A stretch of 64,000 bases of DNA from Phaseolus vulgaris (GCF_000499845.2 NC_023759.2:21968716-22032715); one strand, 5' to 3'; positions 1 through 12,929 are shown, numbered from the stretch's first letter. Notes: generated by a model not told the origin, from the sequence alone. Numbers and translations are program-made.

Positions 1-416
1 AGGCAAGGGTTGTTCACTTCCACTTTGAATATTTCATAACCGGGGATGGTAAGGAATTCACCTGCTGTTATACAAGCCAAGGGCTTAGAGTCACAACTTG
101 TAGTACATTCAGTTACGACATTATTGATGATCATCATGTGGAGGTCTCAGCTGTTGTGGTTGTACCATCTTCGTCACGTCCTACCTCTCCTAGGAGGGCT
201 AAATCACATGGGGATACTATAGCACCAATTAAGACTCCTATTGATGGTCATCATGTGGACGTCTCTGCTATTGTGACTGTAACATCTCTGTTGCGTCATA
301 CCTCCCCTTGGAAGGCTAAATCTCTTGAAGATGTTAAAGCACCACTCCCCAATAATAATATGTTGGTCCTGCAAAATCATTTGTCCTGCAATAAGGAAGT
401 TCTCTCTACAACGTCA
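1..416 (+). pseudogene. LINE copy 1 ORF1, C-terminal remnant
   Basis: The stretch corresponds to the C-terminal tail of the LINE ORF1 (RNA-binding, gag-like) protein; the same text occurs at 13866-14510 in copy 2. It is a low-complexity Ser/Pro/Thr-rich tail with repeated phrases such as HHVDVSAIV and RHTSPWKAKS. No domain is visible here because the DUF4283-like and zinc-knuckle parts lie upstream of the window. Compared with copy 2 it lacks about 200 bp just before ORF2. It is not expected to be translated. Confidence 0.7.
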
Positions 417-3338
417 CAATGAAGGTCTCTTCATTTTTCTGGAATATTAGAGGACTGGGAAATCACAAAACTATGGTAATGTTGATTAGTTTACTTAAAC
501 TACATAAACCCTTCTTGGTTTTTCTTGCTGAACCTATGATGTCGTACACTGATGCTTTCAATGTTCTTTTCAAATCTATTAATATGCATTTGGTGGCTAC
601 AACTTCTATTGTTAATAAAGCTGCTAAGCTTTGGTGTTTGTTGGTTCCTTATCTTGTCTAAAATTTCTTGGTCAATGATCAGTTTATTTCTGTAACTTTC
701 CTTCTACATGATAAATGCTTTACCTTTGTAGGTGTTTATGGTGCTAACACATACTTGGTTAGATGGTTTTTGTGGAAGGATCTTAGTTTCTTCACAGGGC
801 CTAGATGTATTTTGTGAGATTTTAATGTTGTGCTCTCGGTGGATGATTGCAGGGGGGGTGGCTCCTAATCAGGTTTCTTGTAATGAATTCCTTGATTGGA
901 TTAATACTAATGATCTTTCTTGTATGCCTTTATTGGATCTTGTTATACTTGGTGTAATGGAAGGAGAGGGTTGCATAGAATTCATAGAAGACTGGATAGG
1001 GATTTATGTAATCGAGTGTGTCTAGATGAATAAGATTCTTGTACTTATTAGGTTCTTGTTAAAAATTGTTATGTTCATTCCTTTATGCTTGCTAGTCTTG
1101 CTAGTAATTCTTTAAGGAAGGTTAACAATTTTGGTTTCCTTTCTATGTGGCTTCAGGACACTTCGTGTATGAAGCTTATTCATGATTCTTGGACTAATAA
1201 GGTTGTTGGTTGTTCTATGTTTATTTTGCAACATAAGTTAAAAAGGTTGAAAATTGAGCTCCGAGACTAGAATAAAATTTCTTTTGGTAATGTTCACAAT
1301 GCAGTTCTTCTTAAGCAGGGTCTTGTCCTTGGTATTCAACAAAACTTAGAGACTATTAACTTGTTTGATATTGATGGGCTTCTCTATCGAGAAAAGATTG
1401 CCAAGGAGGAGCTTGATCATGCTCTTCAATGTCAATATTTGTTTTGGAAACAAAAGGCTAAGGTGTTATGGTTTAAAGATGGGGATTGAAATACTGCTTT
1501 TTTCCATGTTGTGCTCAAGAGGAGAAATAATTCTAGTGGGATTCATCGTCTACGAATTGATAAATAAGGTTATTGAACTCATTGAGGATTATATTTTGGA
1601 CTTTTATAAAAATCTTTATGCTGAGTCTATTTCTAATGTTCCAGATACAAGTAATATGAAATATTTTATTGGTACTTATATTCCTGAGCTAGTTTCCTCT
1701 GAGGAGAATATGATGTTGATTAAATGTCCTGATTTTTTGGAACTCAAGAATGTTGTTTTTATTGTTAATGGTAATAGTGATCCTGGTCCTGATGGTTTTG
1801 GTGGTGTTTTCTATCATTCTTGCTGGGAAATTATTGGGATAGATGTTTGCAATGTTGTTCAACAGTATTTTAAAGAAAACTGGGTTCTCTTTGGAATAAA
1901 CAGTAATGTAGTATCTCTTATTCATAAGATTCAGGGTGTTGACTGCATTAAAAATTACAAGCCAATTGTTGTTGCTAAGTTCAAATTTAAGATTATTTCC
2001 AAGTTACTAGCGGATAGGCTTGCACTTGTGGCTGCTATAATCACTTCTCCTAATCAATATGAGTTTGTGTATGGTAGACAAATTCAGGATTGCATTGGTA
2101 TTGCTTTTGAAGCTATTAACATGCTTTCTCAAAAGGTTAGAGGAGGTAATGTGACTTACAAAGTTGATATTCATAAAGCTTTTGACACTCTGGGTTGGAA
2201 GTTCTTTTTATTAGTTTTAACATGCTTTGGTTTTCACCCCTCGTTAGTCGGTTGTATTAGTACAATTCTCCGTTCAGTTATGCTTTCTATCATAATAAAT
2301 GGCAGTTTAGTGGGTTTTTTTTCCTTGCAGTAGAGGTGTCAGACAAGGTGATCTTTTGTCTCCTTTACTTTTCTGTCTTACAGAGGAAGTTCTTAGTAGA
2401 GGTATCTCTAAGCTTGTGAATGATAAGAAAATTCTACATATGGCTAGTCTGCAAGGTTATCTCACTCCCTCTCGTATCTTATATGTTGATGACATATTTG
2501 TTTTCTAGGAGAGATAATAAGTCTCTTAGAAGTTTGAGTATATTTCTTTAAAACATATGGTTATTTTTCTAGTCAATATTTTAATAATATTAAGAGTAGT
2601 TTTTTCACCATGGATAATTCTGCAAGATTTGTCACCAAAATTCAACGTATTCTTTCTTGTAGTCATGGTTGTTTTCCTTTCAGTTATTTAGGAGTGCCTA
2701 TCTTTGCTGGTGCTCCAAAGTTTTGATTTCTTCAACCTTTGGCTAATAAAGTCAAATTGAAGCTAGCATATTGGAAAAGTAAATCTCTTAGCTTGATGGG
2801 TTGGATTCAATTATTTAATATGGTGATTATTGGATTTCTAGCTTATAGCTTTAATATGTATAAATGGTCTGTTTCACTTTTTAAGCAAGTTGAGCAGTGG
2901 TGTCAAAATTTTATTTGGATTGGTGATATTATTAAAAAAGGCATAGTTACCGTGAATTGGGATATGGTTTGTTCTCCTCTTGAGAATGGAGATTTGAAGA
3001 TTATTAATCTTCATCATAAAAATAATGCATATCTTCTTAAGCTTGCTTGGAACTTTGCTTATAGCAACAAAACTTGGTCTTTTCACCTGAAAGTCAGGGT
3101 TCTTAAATCAAAATACGAGTTTATAATGGTTTATAGATCCTCATCTCTTTGACCTGAAATTAAGTAGTTTTATTCTATTATACTTTGTTATACTTCTTGG
3201 ACTGTTGGTACAAGTACTTTTATTAATTTCTGGAATGATAAATGGTGTTCTACTACTTCTTTAGCAAATATTCCAGGGTTATCTGATGGCGCTAGCATTC
3301 CGGATACAATCTCTCAATTTTGGACAGTTGTGATTGGA

Positions 3339-3472
3339 ATATTCCCTTGCCTTTACAATAGATACATCATTTGTTTTAATCATATCATGGTTATGAAGGA
3401 ATATGATATTCCCTTGTCTTTACAAAAGATGCATCATTTGTTTTAATCATATCATGGTTACGAAGGAATATG
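3339..3472 (+). repeat. 67-bp tandem duplication inside LINE copy 1
   Basis: Two adjacent near-identical units (3339-3405 and 3406-3472) both begin ATATTCCCTTG and end in GAAGGAATATG. LINE copy 2 has a single unit at about 17338-17410, so the duplication arose after the copies separated. Confidence 0.8.
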
Positions 3473-4051
3473 ATATTCTTAATTGGATTCTAGATGAGTC
3501 TGGTTGTTTCACTTTTAAATCGGCTAGGAATTTTTTTTGGAACAAGGAGTTCCATGTGGTTGGGGTAAATTCATTTGGTCTTCATCTATTCATTCCGCTT
3601 TCCAGAACTCTAGTACTCTAGAAATTTTTTCATGGGTGGCTTCCTACAAATCAACATATTCAAAATAAAGGTCTGCAATATGTTATATGTGTACGCTTTC
3701 TGAAAAGCACGAGGAATCTATTCAACATTTATTTTTTGAATGTTCTAATGCTTTGCATATTTGGAGTTAGGTTTGACAGATTTTTCTTACTTCTCATTTA
3801 TCTAATAAGGATGATCTTTTTTCTTTTATAGTGATGGTAGTCCTTTGATTAAATTGATTAAGCTTATTGTGATAACTTTTTCTATTTGGATGATATGACG
3901 TATGAGGAATTATACTAGATTCCAGGATAAGATTGATGTTTTTAGGACTATTTCGGTAATTAAAGATTTAACTTGTCTAGTGGGAAATTTGTCTAAAGCT
4001 TCAATGAAGAATGATATGTTGGATTTCAACGTGATTAAGTTTTTTTGTATT

Positions 4052-5134
4052 TGTTCTCGCCGGTTGACCGGGATCGTCTTTGCGCGTGGCTTGTCCTCGC
4101 GAGCTAGGGCACCTTCGTTTCGCTCCGTCTGTGAGTACCTGAAAAGAAGTGAACAAAGGGGCGCCCTCACGGCCGTTTGCACTCCGACGATCAAGTCAGC
4201 TAGCGAGAAACATCAAAGGTGATGCACCCCCGTATCGGAACACTTGAGCGAATGCTCTGAGGGTGGTCGAAAACTGTACTGAAGGGCTAAAACTGTGTTG
4301 CCCTAATTGCCTTGTGCTCACAGTGGGTGCGCCGCCAAGAACAATTAGGGTTTGTGCTCTGTGTGACTATGAGAATTAGGTTAAAACTCTCCCCCTTTTC
4401 AAATTCTCCCAAGGTCCCTTTTTATACACCTCTCATCATTAAAGCGCATTAAAGCGCATTGAAAGCGTATAAAAACATTCTTTGGAATATTCGAATCTTA
4501 ACTGAATTAACGCGTACCTTGGCAAACTTTCACTGAAACCTTTAATGAGCACGTGTGCATTGCCACGTGCCTCTCTGACTTGATCGTTATTATGTGCAGA
4601 GGGTCCCAGAGCGCCGCCACCCAACTTAGGGTTTTTCCATCGTGTGAGCCCTCTTTTCTGCGAAGTGCTTCTGTCACGTGGGTTGACTTTTTGGGTGCCA
4701 ACTCATGCGCCTCAATCACTAGTCACTAGCCCTGGGGGTGTATCTACCTTTCTGTCGTATCATGCACGTGGTTCTCCCCTGGTCATGGCCATCTCATGGG
4801 TCGTATCTGTCCCAGGGTCTCCTAGTAGTGGCGTGGATACTTCACGAGTCAGGTTTACCCCCTTCTGGTACTAGAACTTATGGCCTTGAAGCCACCTTTC
4901 TCTTATCCTTGCTACTGTTCTGAACTGTCGAGGCCCGATGTCTTTCTTGGGCGATGCCCCTCTTGGGCGATGTCTCTCTGCTTGGCGATGTCTTTACTTA
5001 GGCGACGTCCTCGCTTGGGCCTTCTCTTGGGCGATGTCTTTACTTAGGCGACGTCCTCGCTTGGGCGATGTCTTTTCTTAGGCGACGTCTTTCTGGGCGA
5101 CGTCTTCTCTTGGGCGATGCCTCGAGCGGACGAC
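4052..5134 (-). mobile_element. Truncated LTR, family III (minus orientation)
   Basis: The left end TGTTCTCGCCGG matches the left end of the solo LTR at 18520 and, reversed, the right end of the LTR at 49146-50803. Read on the minus strand it carries a TATA box (about 4418-4428), CACGTG boxes, and the U5 motif GACTTGATCGTCGGAGTGC at about 4171-4200. The opposite end (expected TGTACCGTCCC on the minus strand) is absent: sequence returns to LINE RNase H at about 5135. A deletion removed that LTR end together with about 250 bp of flanking LINE, so no target duplication can be seen. Confidence 0.75.
4925..5115 (-). repeat. GGGCGATGTCTT minisatellite inside family III LTR
   Basis: About ten irregular copies of a 15-20 bp unit built on TTGGGCGATGTCTT / TTAGGCGACGTC lie in the U3 part of the LTR. 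A related but different array (TTGGCGACGCCTCATC) occupies the same place in the LTR at 18520-19711. Confidence 0.7.
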
Positions 5135-5590
5135 CTGAATGTATGACTTGAATGTGATTATGCTTTGATTTATGTTGCATTTACTACTAGAACTAATGTT
5201 TCGTGGATGCTTCGTAATCGATGGAATAATTGTCTTAATTACTGTGGGAAAATCAAGTTTAGGGGTTACTCATATTTTTCGTGAAGGGAATGCGTGTGCT
5301 GATAAGTTGGTTAATTTACAATTTATTCATAGAGAATCATTTCATTGGTATAATAGACTTCCATATAGTCTGTTCTTAGAATTCTTTATGAATAGGTATA
5401 ATCTACCTATATATCATTTTTGTTAACATATGAATTTTGGTCTAGTGCTCCCATATTTTTTTTGTATTTTTTTTCTTAATAATGCTTTTTTTTATGTGGT
5501 GACAGATAATTGTTGTTATTTGAGGTGTCAGACTAGCAAAGATATCAAGTTGTATAATGATATCTAACATAAAATACTTTATAAAAAAAA

Positions 5591-8065
5591 TAATCACACC
5601 AATAAGAGACACAAAACAAATAACATAAAATAAAGATAAATAACTATATTGTTTATTAAGAAAATAAGTTTTGCATATTGATTGTTTATTATTTAGTTCA
5701 CAACAAGTAAAAGTCACTCTCAAATAAAATTACAAAATGGTTTCATGGTAATTAGATTATACGATTTACTAATATCTAGAATCACGAAACAAAGTAAATA
5801 AAGTTTTGAGTTATAACAAATATAAACAAATCATCAAGTGTTATTATATGATATCATATTATGTTTATGATCCTCTTAACTGTGTTCTATGAAGTTGTAG
5901 TACCATGAGACCTTATAAATATAAGTTCAATCTAATATTTTTTCAATTTTATTTATAGTTGTTTGTGTATTATTTCTACATATGAAAATATGAAAAAATA
6001 TAAAGCGTGAGTTTTTTTTTTTTATTACATATGTTTAACATAATCCTCAATGTGTAATCCACTACTTTTTCATATAAGAAAAATAACAATTTCAATAACG
6101 TTAAAAAATATTATATTTGAAAACAAATTATTATAAGCAAATACAAAGTTATTTTTTTAAGATTATATTTCATATACTTGAAAAAAATATAAAATCTTTC
6201 TATAAAAACTAATTTTAAAGACAAAAAATAATTAGTAACTATGTTAATTAAATTATATATTATTTTAAAGATTAAAAAATTATTAATATTTAAATTAATT
6301 TTTATTATTAATAAATAATTTTTAAATTAATATTTAATTGACTATAAATATTATTTATTATAAATAATTATATAATTTTTATTATTAATTATATATCCCA
6401 GTTTAAAACTAATTTCAGTAATAATAGAAACTATTTAAATATTAATAATTAGTTTAGTTTCTAAATTATATATAATAATTAATTTTTTATTTAATAATTT
6501 TTTTAGTATTATCATTATTATGCATAATATCGTGCCTATAAAACTTATAATAAATTATTTTTCATTACGATTCAATGTAATTTCTAAATTCATAGTTAAT
6601 ATATTTACTATAACTTGACTAGCATGACAAAAACACAATCTGAAAGATAAAACGCGAACAAATGTCTCTGATTACTACTAATTAATCTTATTCGTAGACA
6701 TGAAGCTTATAACTTCAAATGTTTTCCACTCTAAATGTCTTTGCAAAATTCCTAAATAAGATTCCTCGTTTGACGAACTAAACTAATAAAATAATATTAA
6801 ATAATATTATTAATAATAAAATTTAATAATTAATAATGTATATAATTATTTATAATAAACATTTAAATTTATATAATAATAATAATGATTATAAAAAGAT
6901 AATATAGTAATTTTATTTTATAAATATATTTTGTATATTAAAATAATTTTAAAATATATTAACTTTTTTATAATAATAATTATTTATTATTAATATTATT
7001 ATATGTATCAAATATATAAAAATTGTAATATCCCTATTTTTAACTATATTTGATAATATATTATGCATCCAATATCTAATTAACATGTAAACATATATTA
7101 TTTTATCATATTTGTATCTCAAAAAGATATTCCTATTCATAAGGATTTAATATATACATCAAAAGTATAAAAACAAAAATAAAGCATTCAAAAGTAAATC
7201 TATCTAATACTCCAGTGGCTCATTGAGGAGCTCTATTACTTGAAATCTCATATGCTTATGAGTAAAACACGATCATCACAAATAAAGAAACAAACACAAA
7301 CAAATAACAAGGTAAACTAGCTATAAATTTTTTTTATATAATTTCAATGTCAAATTAATCAACATAATTCATCAAGTTTTATACAATTTCTCAAACCAGT
7401 GTCTATTAAAATTTCATAATTCATCTTTCACATGTCAGACTTCTATTGACTCATAACACATAGACACTTGACTCTACTTCCAGAAGACTCGTGCGTTGAC
7501 TCAGACTTAGAGATCTGCACTTGTCATACTATATCTGTGAAATCCACACAACTATGCGCATAAATAATCTCAATATCTTCTCTCTACTAGTATGACAGGG
7601 TTAACTCATATTACAGGTCAAGTTAGTTATCTTTCAAAGAACTAACTCATTCATATGAACCTCCTTCGACTCTCACCACCTGAATAACTTCATCTATATG
7701 ATTCTATTATCTCAGTAGAGTCAGGATATCTCCTTCTAGACGAATTCCAAGTCAATGCACATCCTAAACAATCTTAACACGGTATTTTCTTTCCTGAAAA
7801 TACTATGTCTTGATTAAAATTCATATTTTGAACCTCACAAAAATCCAACATCAAAGAATCAAATCATACAAAATTTTAGAATTTCCAAAGCATACCACAT
7901 TTCATCTACTAATCATATAAATGTCTAATTAAAGAGATTTTCAATTAAATATACATGAAATAAAAGTCTATAGAATTTATGACTATACAAAAAGAAATAA
8001 ATCAACCTTTTAAAAAATATATATATTAAAAAATATTCAGAATTTTTTTTAAATTATTTTTAGAG
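5591..8065. other. AT-rich DNA, no gene recognised
   Basis: Very AT-rich sequence with long A/T runs and short ATT-type simple repeats. Short open frames here are chance. A stretch around 6180-6490 faintly recalls the palindromic MITE at 10838 (TTTAGTTTCTAAATTA-like text) but is too decayed to call. Confidence 0.7.
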
Positions 8066-8280
8066 AGTCTAGCTTGAGCTAGAATTTGCTAGCTTGAGCT
8101 AGAATCAACCCAAGAGCACCCAAAATTTTAGATTGAACTAGAATTTGCTGGCTTGAGCTAAAATCAATCCAAGAGCATCCATAATTTTAGCTTGAGCTAG
8201 AATTTGCTAGCTTGAGCTAAAATCAACCCGAGAGCACCAAAAATTTTAGCTTGAGCTAGAATTTGCTAGCTTGAGAAAAA
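8066..8280. repeat. 59-bp tandem repeat, about 3.5 copies
   Basis: The unit begins AGCTTGAGCTAGAATTTGC and recurs at 8071, 8130, 8189 and 8248 (period 59). Each unit holds the motif GCTTGAGCTA twice, followed by AATCAACCCAAGAGCACC. I do not recognise the family. Confidence 0.85.
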
Positions 8281-8982
8281 TATGCAGAAAATTCTGCATA
8301 ACTTGTTATACCTGTTAGATTCTAAATCAACATTTCATTAAACTCATAAATTTATAAATCTACACATTACATTGACAGTTCTTGCTCAGCATGATACAAT
8401 CACCCTCATTGAATCATTGAGTTATTATGTCCATCTATACATATATATGGTTTCTAAATCTAAAACCATTTAAAATCAAACAATCAATTCTCAATCACAA
8501 CACTTTCAATTTCAATCAAACTACCATATACTCAAAGCAAGAAATCCTGCAACAAAAATTTGGAATTCACATCCAGATCTTCTAACCTAGGATTCTATTG
8601 GCAATTTAAACTAGCTTCCCTTCCCTTTACTTGAGCAGATGCTCACGAAGAGCTTCAAACCTACCAAAAGCTTCAAAAGTAGCTTAACCTACACCATAGA
8701 GTCCTGATAAAAAATCTAACTATATCTCTAGGACTCTAATCTAACAAAGACTAATCCTTAAACTAAAAGAGGTACATGCATAAACTTAGATCGGGACATA
8801 CCTACAAGTTAAAAATTTGTCTGAGAGAAGAGTAAAAATTGAACTTACTCTATCAGAGATTCTGATCAGGCAGTCTTGTAGATCTCATTGCCAGGAGTCT
8901 AATGGTGGACTCCGCCCGTAAACTGATGAGTGAGAAAGTTATATATTTGTTGAGAAGGCAGAGGAAAAGAAAAGGAAACTTA

Positions 8983-10100
8983 TGTTAGAATATATGGCCT
9001 TAAACGAGAGGGGGGGTGAATTAGTTAAAGGGGGTTTTGAAAACTTTTTCAGCTAGAACAAAATCCTTTGTATGAAACTCAATCAGAAATTCAGTTAGCC
9101 AAGATATAAAGCACAAAACAATAAAGCACCAGAAAAGCAATCGGTTGTTTCTTCGAAACAATCGGTTGTTTATACTAGCAAAGCAATAACAACTGAATTT
9201 AAATGAGTTTAAGGGAAGAAAAAGATACACAATCAGTTTATACTGGTTCACTCTTAAACCAAGAGCTACATCAAGTTCACAGAAGCCACTGAGCAATCCA
9301 CTAAGCAATCAAAACAGATTACACACAAACCACCAAAGAAGTGACCTTGAACTCTTCAAGAAACACACGTCCTTTGGCACAACACACACCAAGAATGTTG
9401 ATCTTGACAACCTCAAGAGCACACAACACTCCTTGGCAACAACACCCGAAAATACAAAATGTTCAGAATGAATTACACTTGTTTACAGAACAATCTGAAA
9501 TCAATACAGATGTAATCCTATTCCACATTCTCTTGAGAAAACCTAAAGCTGAATGTGAATATTCAAAAACTTGAAAGCAATCTTTCTCAACTGAAAAACT
9601 CAAATATGTTTTTTCTTGTTTGTTATAAAACATAAACAAACTATTTATAGCTTTCAAAGATTGGTCAAAGCATTCAATATAGGAGTGTATTCAGTTGGAA
9701 ATCATTTAAAGCACACTCAACTAACAAAACAAAATTCTGTTAGGATTTTCAAACAAACAATCGATTGAAACCACGAAACAATCGATTGTTTTGGTGTGAC
9801 AACAAGTCAACCAACCAAAACAACTTTCAACCTTTTCAAAAACACCTAAGAGTAAAACAATCGATAAAACAACAGGTTGTTTTTCACTTAGTTTGAAAAA
9901 CACTTTAAACTCAAAAAGATTTTAAACACATTAGCTTTAGATTCAACAAAGAGTGGATTACACAAATAAACTACCCAGATCCTATCTTAAACACAACAAC
10001 AACTCCAGCCTTACATCAAACACTTGGATTTGGATTCTTCAAAGCCTTTAATCACTCTAGATCAACAACTTCTAGAGAGATGGTGGTTCTTTTAAAATGA
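8983..10100 (+). mobile_element. Unclassified repeat 'R', copy 1
   Basis: Begins near TGTTAGAATATATGGCC followed by a G-rich tract (8983-9020) and GTGAATTAG. The same opening, and a later TTTATACTGGTTCA...CTACATC segment (about 9235-9275), recur in reverse at 26491 and about 24970. It contains at least five ACAATCGATTG/AATCGGTTG palindromic motifs (9139-9870). There is no coding capacity. The organisation resembles an LTR or non-autonomous LTR element, but no end sequence or target duplication was resolved; the right limit is approximate. Confidence 0.45.
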
Positions 10101-10837
10101 AACTTGAATTACTGAATTTTCTATTTATATGTCATTTTCATTTTAATAATAAAATATTCAGGAATCATTTAAAATATACTACTTCTACTCTAAATTAATT
10201 TTCTAGATCCTTAAAAAAATAATATTTATTACTATTATTATTAATATAATTATATATATACAATATATAATATGTAAAATTAATATATTATATTACATAA
10301 ATTTATGTAATAAAAATATTTAATTATACTATTAATAACAACATATAATTATAAATAATAAAATAAAATTATAATACTAGTAAAATATATATTTATATAA
10401 AATAATATAATTATACATAATAAATAATAAAATAAAATATAAAATCAACGAAATATATATAATCATATAAAATAAAATATAATAATAATAATTTTGATAA
10501 ATTTTAATATATTTAATAACATTATTTTAATTTAATATAAAATTATTTTGTATTATATTTTTTAAAATTTTAAATATTTCAATTATCTATTTTTAAGTAA
10601 CAATTTTAAATTTTTACATATATAACTCTATTTTTTCATTCAAAAATATTGACAATTCTAAATATTTAATAACAAAGACAAATCTATAAACTTACATTTT
10701 ACACCTTTAAAATAGTTTATAAATTATTTCCTAATTATTACATTATTCACATAACTTTCAATAAACAATCCTTATAAATCTCTTCTCACATTCCTCTATT
10801 CAAATAACTTCACACATCATCTCAAATCTTTACACAT
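10101..10837. other. AT-rich DNA, nothing recognised
   Basis: Nearly pure A/T with TATATA and AATAAT runs. No gene, hairpin or element end is evident. Confidence 0.7.
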
Positions 10838-11215
10838 CATTACAAGAAAATCATGAAATAGAAACCAATTTGTAGAGACTAAAATAATTAGTTACAAGTA
10901 ACTAAATTAGAGACCATTTTAGAAACTAAAAAAAAAATTGGTTTCTAAATTAGTTTATTATTGTTAAATAGTTTCTAAATTGGCATCTAATTAGCAACCA
11001 AGGTTTTAGAGACCAAATTTAGAAACTAAATAATTGGTAGTTAAAACTTTGGTTGCTAATCAGATACCAATTTAGAAACTATTTAACAATAATAGAAACT
11101 AATTTAGAAACCAATTTTTTTTTAGTTTCTAAAATGGTCTCTAATTTAGTTACTATTGCAACTAATTATTTTAGTCTCTAAAAATTGATTTCTATTTCAT
11201 GTTTTTCTTGTAGTG
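10838..11215. mobile_element. Palindromic CACTA-type MITE, copy 1 (378 bp)
   Basis: The right end reads TTTTTCTTGTAGTG, the inverse of the left end CATTACAAGAAAA (one change from CACTACAAGAAAA, the usual plant CACTA terminus). The two halves are close inverted copies (GAAACCAATTT...GACCATTTTAGAAAC against GTTTCTAAAATGGTC...AAATTGATTTC), so the whole element can fold as one long hairpin. It has no coding capacity. A matching 3-bp target duplication is not clear here (CAT/CTA). The same family occurs at 25033-26213. Confidence 0.85.
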
Positions 11216-12366
11216 CTACTCCTTCGAATCTTCACAAATCTCCCTCTAATCCAAAGCACCCTAAAAGTGCACTTACACTTACTATGTAAGTTACAAATAA
11301 AATTAAGATTGTAAATCTTGACTATATTAGTTTTAATTACAACGGACTAAATTTATCATTTATTAAAAAATAACATTGTGTCACTCATTATGATAAATGG
11401 ATTATACCTATTATAGTTTTTTAAAAAAATGAAAATTTATTTTACATCAATATGGAAATTGATATCTTAAAAGGTTTGATACATCAATATTAAAAAATTA
11501 TACGCAACATGTTTATTAACATAAAAGAAAATGAAAAAAAGGAAACTTTACTAAATGTTTAGGAAATATAAATAAGTTACCGTGAATAAACCTAGATAAG
11601 AATTGAATAAAAACATTATAATTACTAAATAAAGGAATACAACATTCAACCCTACATCATCAAGGTATTGTGAGTTATACATAATCCCAATATCTAGAAA
11701 ATTAATAAGATAAAAGAGATTTAACAAGCACATCCAAACAAAAAATCTTAAAAGACCTGTGGCTGTTATTTTGAACATGAGATTCAATGTAAACCTTTTC
11801 TTTTTCTCTCATATGCCATCCAGCTACGTGTAAACATTTTTGTTTCAAGGAGGTTGGACCAGCAGTTGGATAATATATGGATAGAACCATGAAGATTCAT
11901 TTCAACAAACCCAAGTATCATCGACATGAGTATACATTGAAAACGTCAAGCAACATAATAATTGAAGCCAAAACGAGGATAACTGAAGGAAACCATAAAA
12001 AATAACGGTGATACATAAAAAGGAATAGAGGAGAAAAAGGATTGCACAAACATATGCTCAAGTAGTAAAAAGGGTAGTATAGGAACGTGGAGTCAGATCA
12101 AACGTGACGAAGAATAGAGTTCAAAATAGCTACATATTGGGAGAGTACGGAACATAAACACTATGGAAACAATACATGAAAGCTTTATCTTGAATGGTCT
12201 AAACTATGATGCTCCATGAACAAAGTTTCCAATTCTATGAATCCTAATTTTTAAAATTAAGAATTTATAAATGACAGTTTTATTTTTAATAATTAAATTA
12301 TTGAAAAAAAATATAGACTACATAATTATTCGGTTAAGGTATAATTTACGAAATTATTATATGATT
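11216..12366. other. Unassigned sequence, no gene recognised
   Basis: Moderately AT-rich sequence without a convincing open frame, repeat or element end. It contains the original insertion site of LINE copy 2 at its right edge. Confidence 0.6.
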
Positions 12367-12379
12367 AAGATGTAGTTTA
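12367..12379 (+). repeat. Target-site duplication, left, of LINE copy 2
   Basis: AAGATGTAGTTTA here matches AAGATGCAGTTTA at 19849-19861 with one mismatch. It marks the integration site of the LINE at 12380-19850. Confidence 0.75.
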
Positions 12380-12929
12380 ATTTATTTGGAGATAAGATTT
12401 TTTCTCTGTTCTCTTTTCTCCGAAGGGTTTTGGTGCGGTCAGGGTTTGTGTGGGTGGTCATTCATTCTCCAGTTTGGTGGTGGATGGTGGTGGCGCAGGG
12501 GTTGTGGGTCGGTGGCAGTTTGCCTAGACGCTGATGGTGGCGCGACAACTCTCTACGTTTGCATCCAAGGTGGTATTCTTTCCTTAAATTTCTTCTTGTA
12601 AATTCTATTGCACCCAACCGAAGTTGTCACCTTTTTCATGTAGCCAATTCTAATTTTTGGTAAAATCACGATTTTTATCAAAATTTGTGGTAAAGTCACG
12701 ATTTTTATCAACATTGGTTGTAAAGTCAAAAATTTTAGGTGGTGCGGCTAGTGGGACGATGGAAGCTAGTGTGGGCAGGTCGACATCTTGTTATCCTTTG
12801 GGAATGGCGGAGGGCATTACGGGTTTCCTCATCCCATGGGCTTGTTTGATGGATTGAAAAGTGTTCCCTAATAAGAAAGCGTCTGCTATGCTAGGCCAAA
12901 GGAAGACTTTTGCTTAGCCTTTGGGAAAT

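Larger units (their letters stand above)
419..5425 (+). pseudogene. LINE copy 1 ORF2 (endonuclease-RT-RNase H), broken
   Basis: Remnants appear in family order. An endonuclease start (MKVSSFFWNIRGLGN at 419) keeps its initiator ATG, which copy 2 has lost. A reverse transcriptase block lies around 1900-2520, with VDIHKAFDTLGW, RGVRQGD and an LYVDDIFVF catalytic box where plant LINEs usually read YADD. A thumb/zinc-finger region follows (2740-3800), then part of RNase H (about 5150-5425, HIFREGNACADKL). Frameshifts or stops occur near 660, 1025, 1270, 2333 and 3150. The middle of RNase H is missing, replaced by the LTR fragment at 4052-5134. The assignment is firm; no activity is expected. Confidence 0.85.
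1..5590 (+). mobile_element. Degenerate L1-type LINE, copy 1 (5' end outside window)
   Basis: This is a non-LTR retrotransposon of the plant RNase H-bearing L1 type. It aligns by eye with the second copy at 13860-19850, sharing the end of ORF1, endonuclease, reverse transcriptase, zinc-finger region and RNase H tail in the same order. Its 5' part lies outside the window. The 3' end is a short A-run near 5582-5590. It is interrupted by an LTR fragment at 4052-5134, which has replaced about 250 bp of the RNase H region. Stops and frameshifts are frequent, so it is a dead relic. Confidence 0.9.

Noticed and set aside
9341..9574. Possible small gene in repeat R
   Set aside because: The equivalent region of R copy 2 does not keep an open frame and there is no family similarity.
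12386..12601. Gly/Trp-rich open frame of 71 codons
   Set aside because: It lies in the GC-richer 5' UTR of LINE copy 2 and has no features of a protein family.
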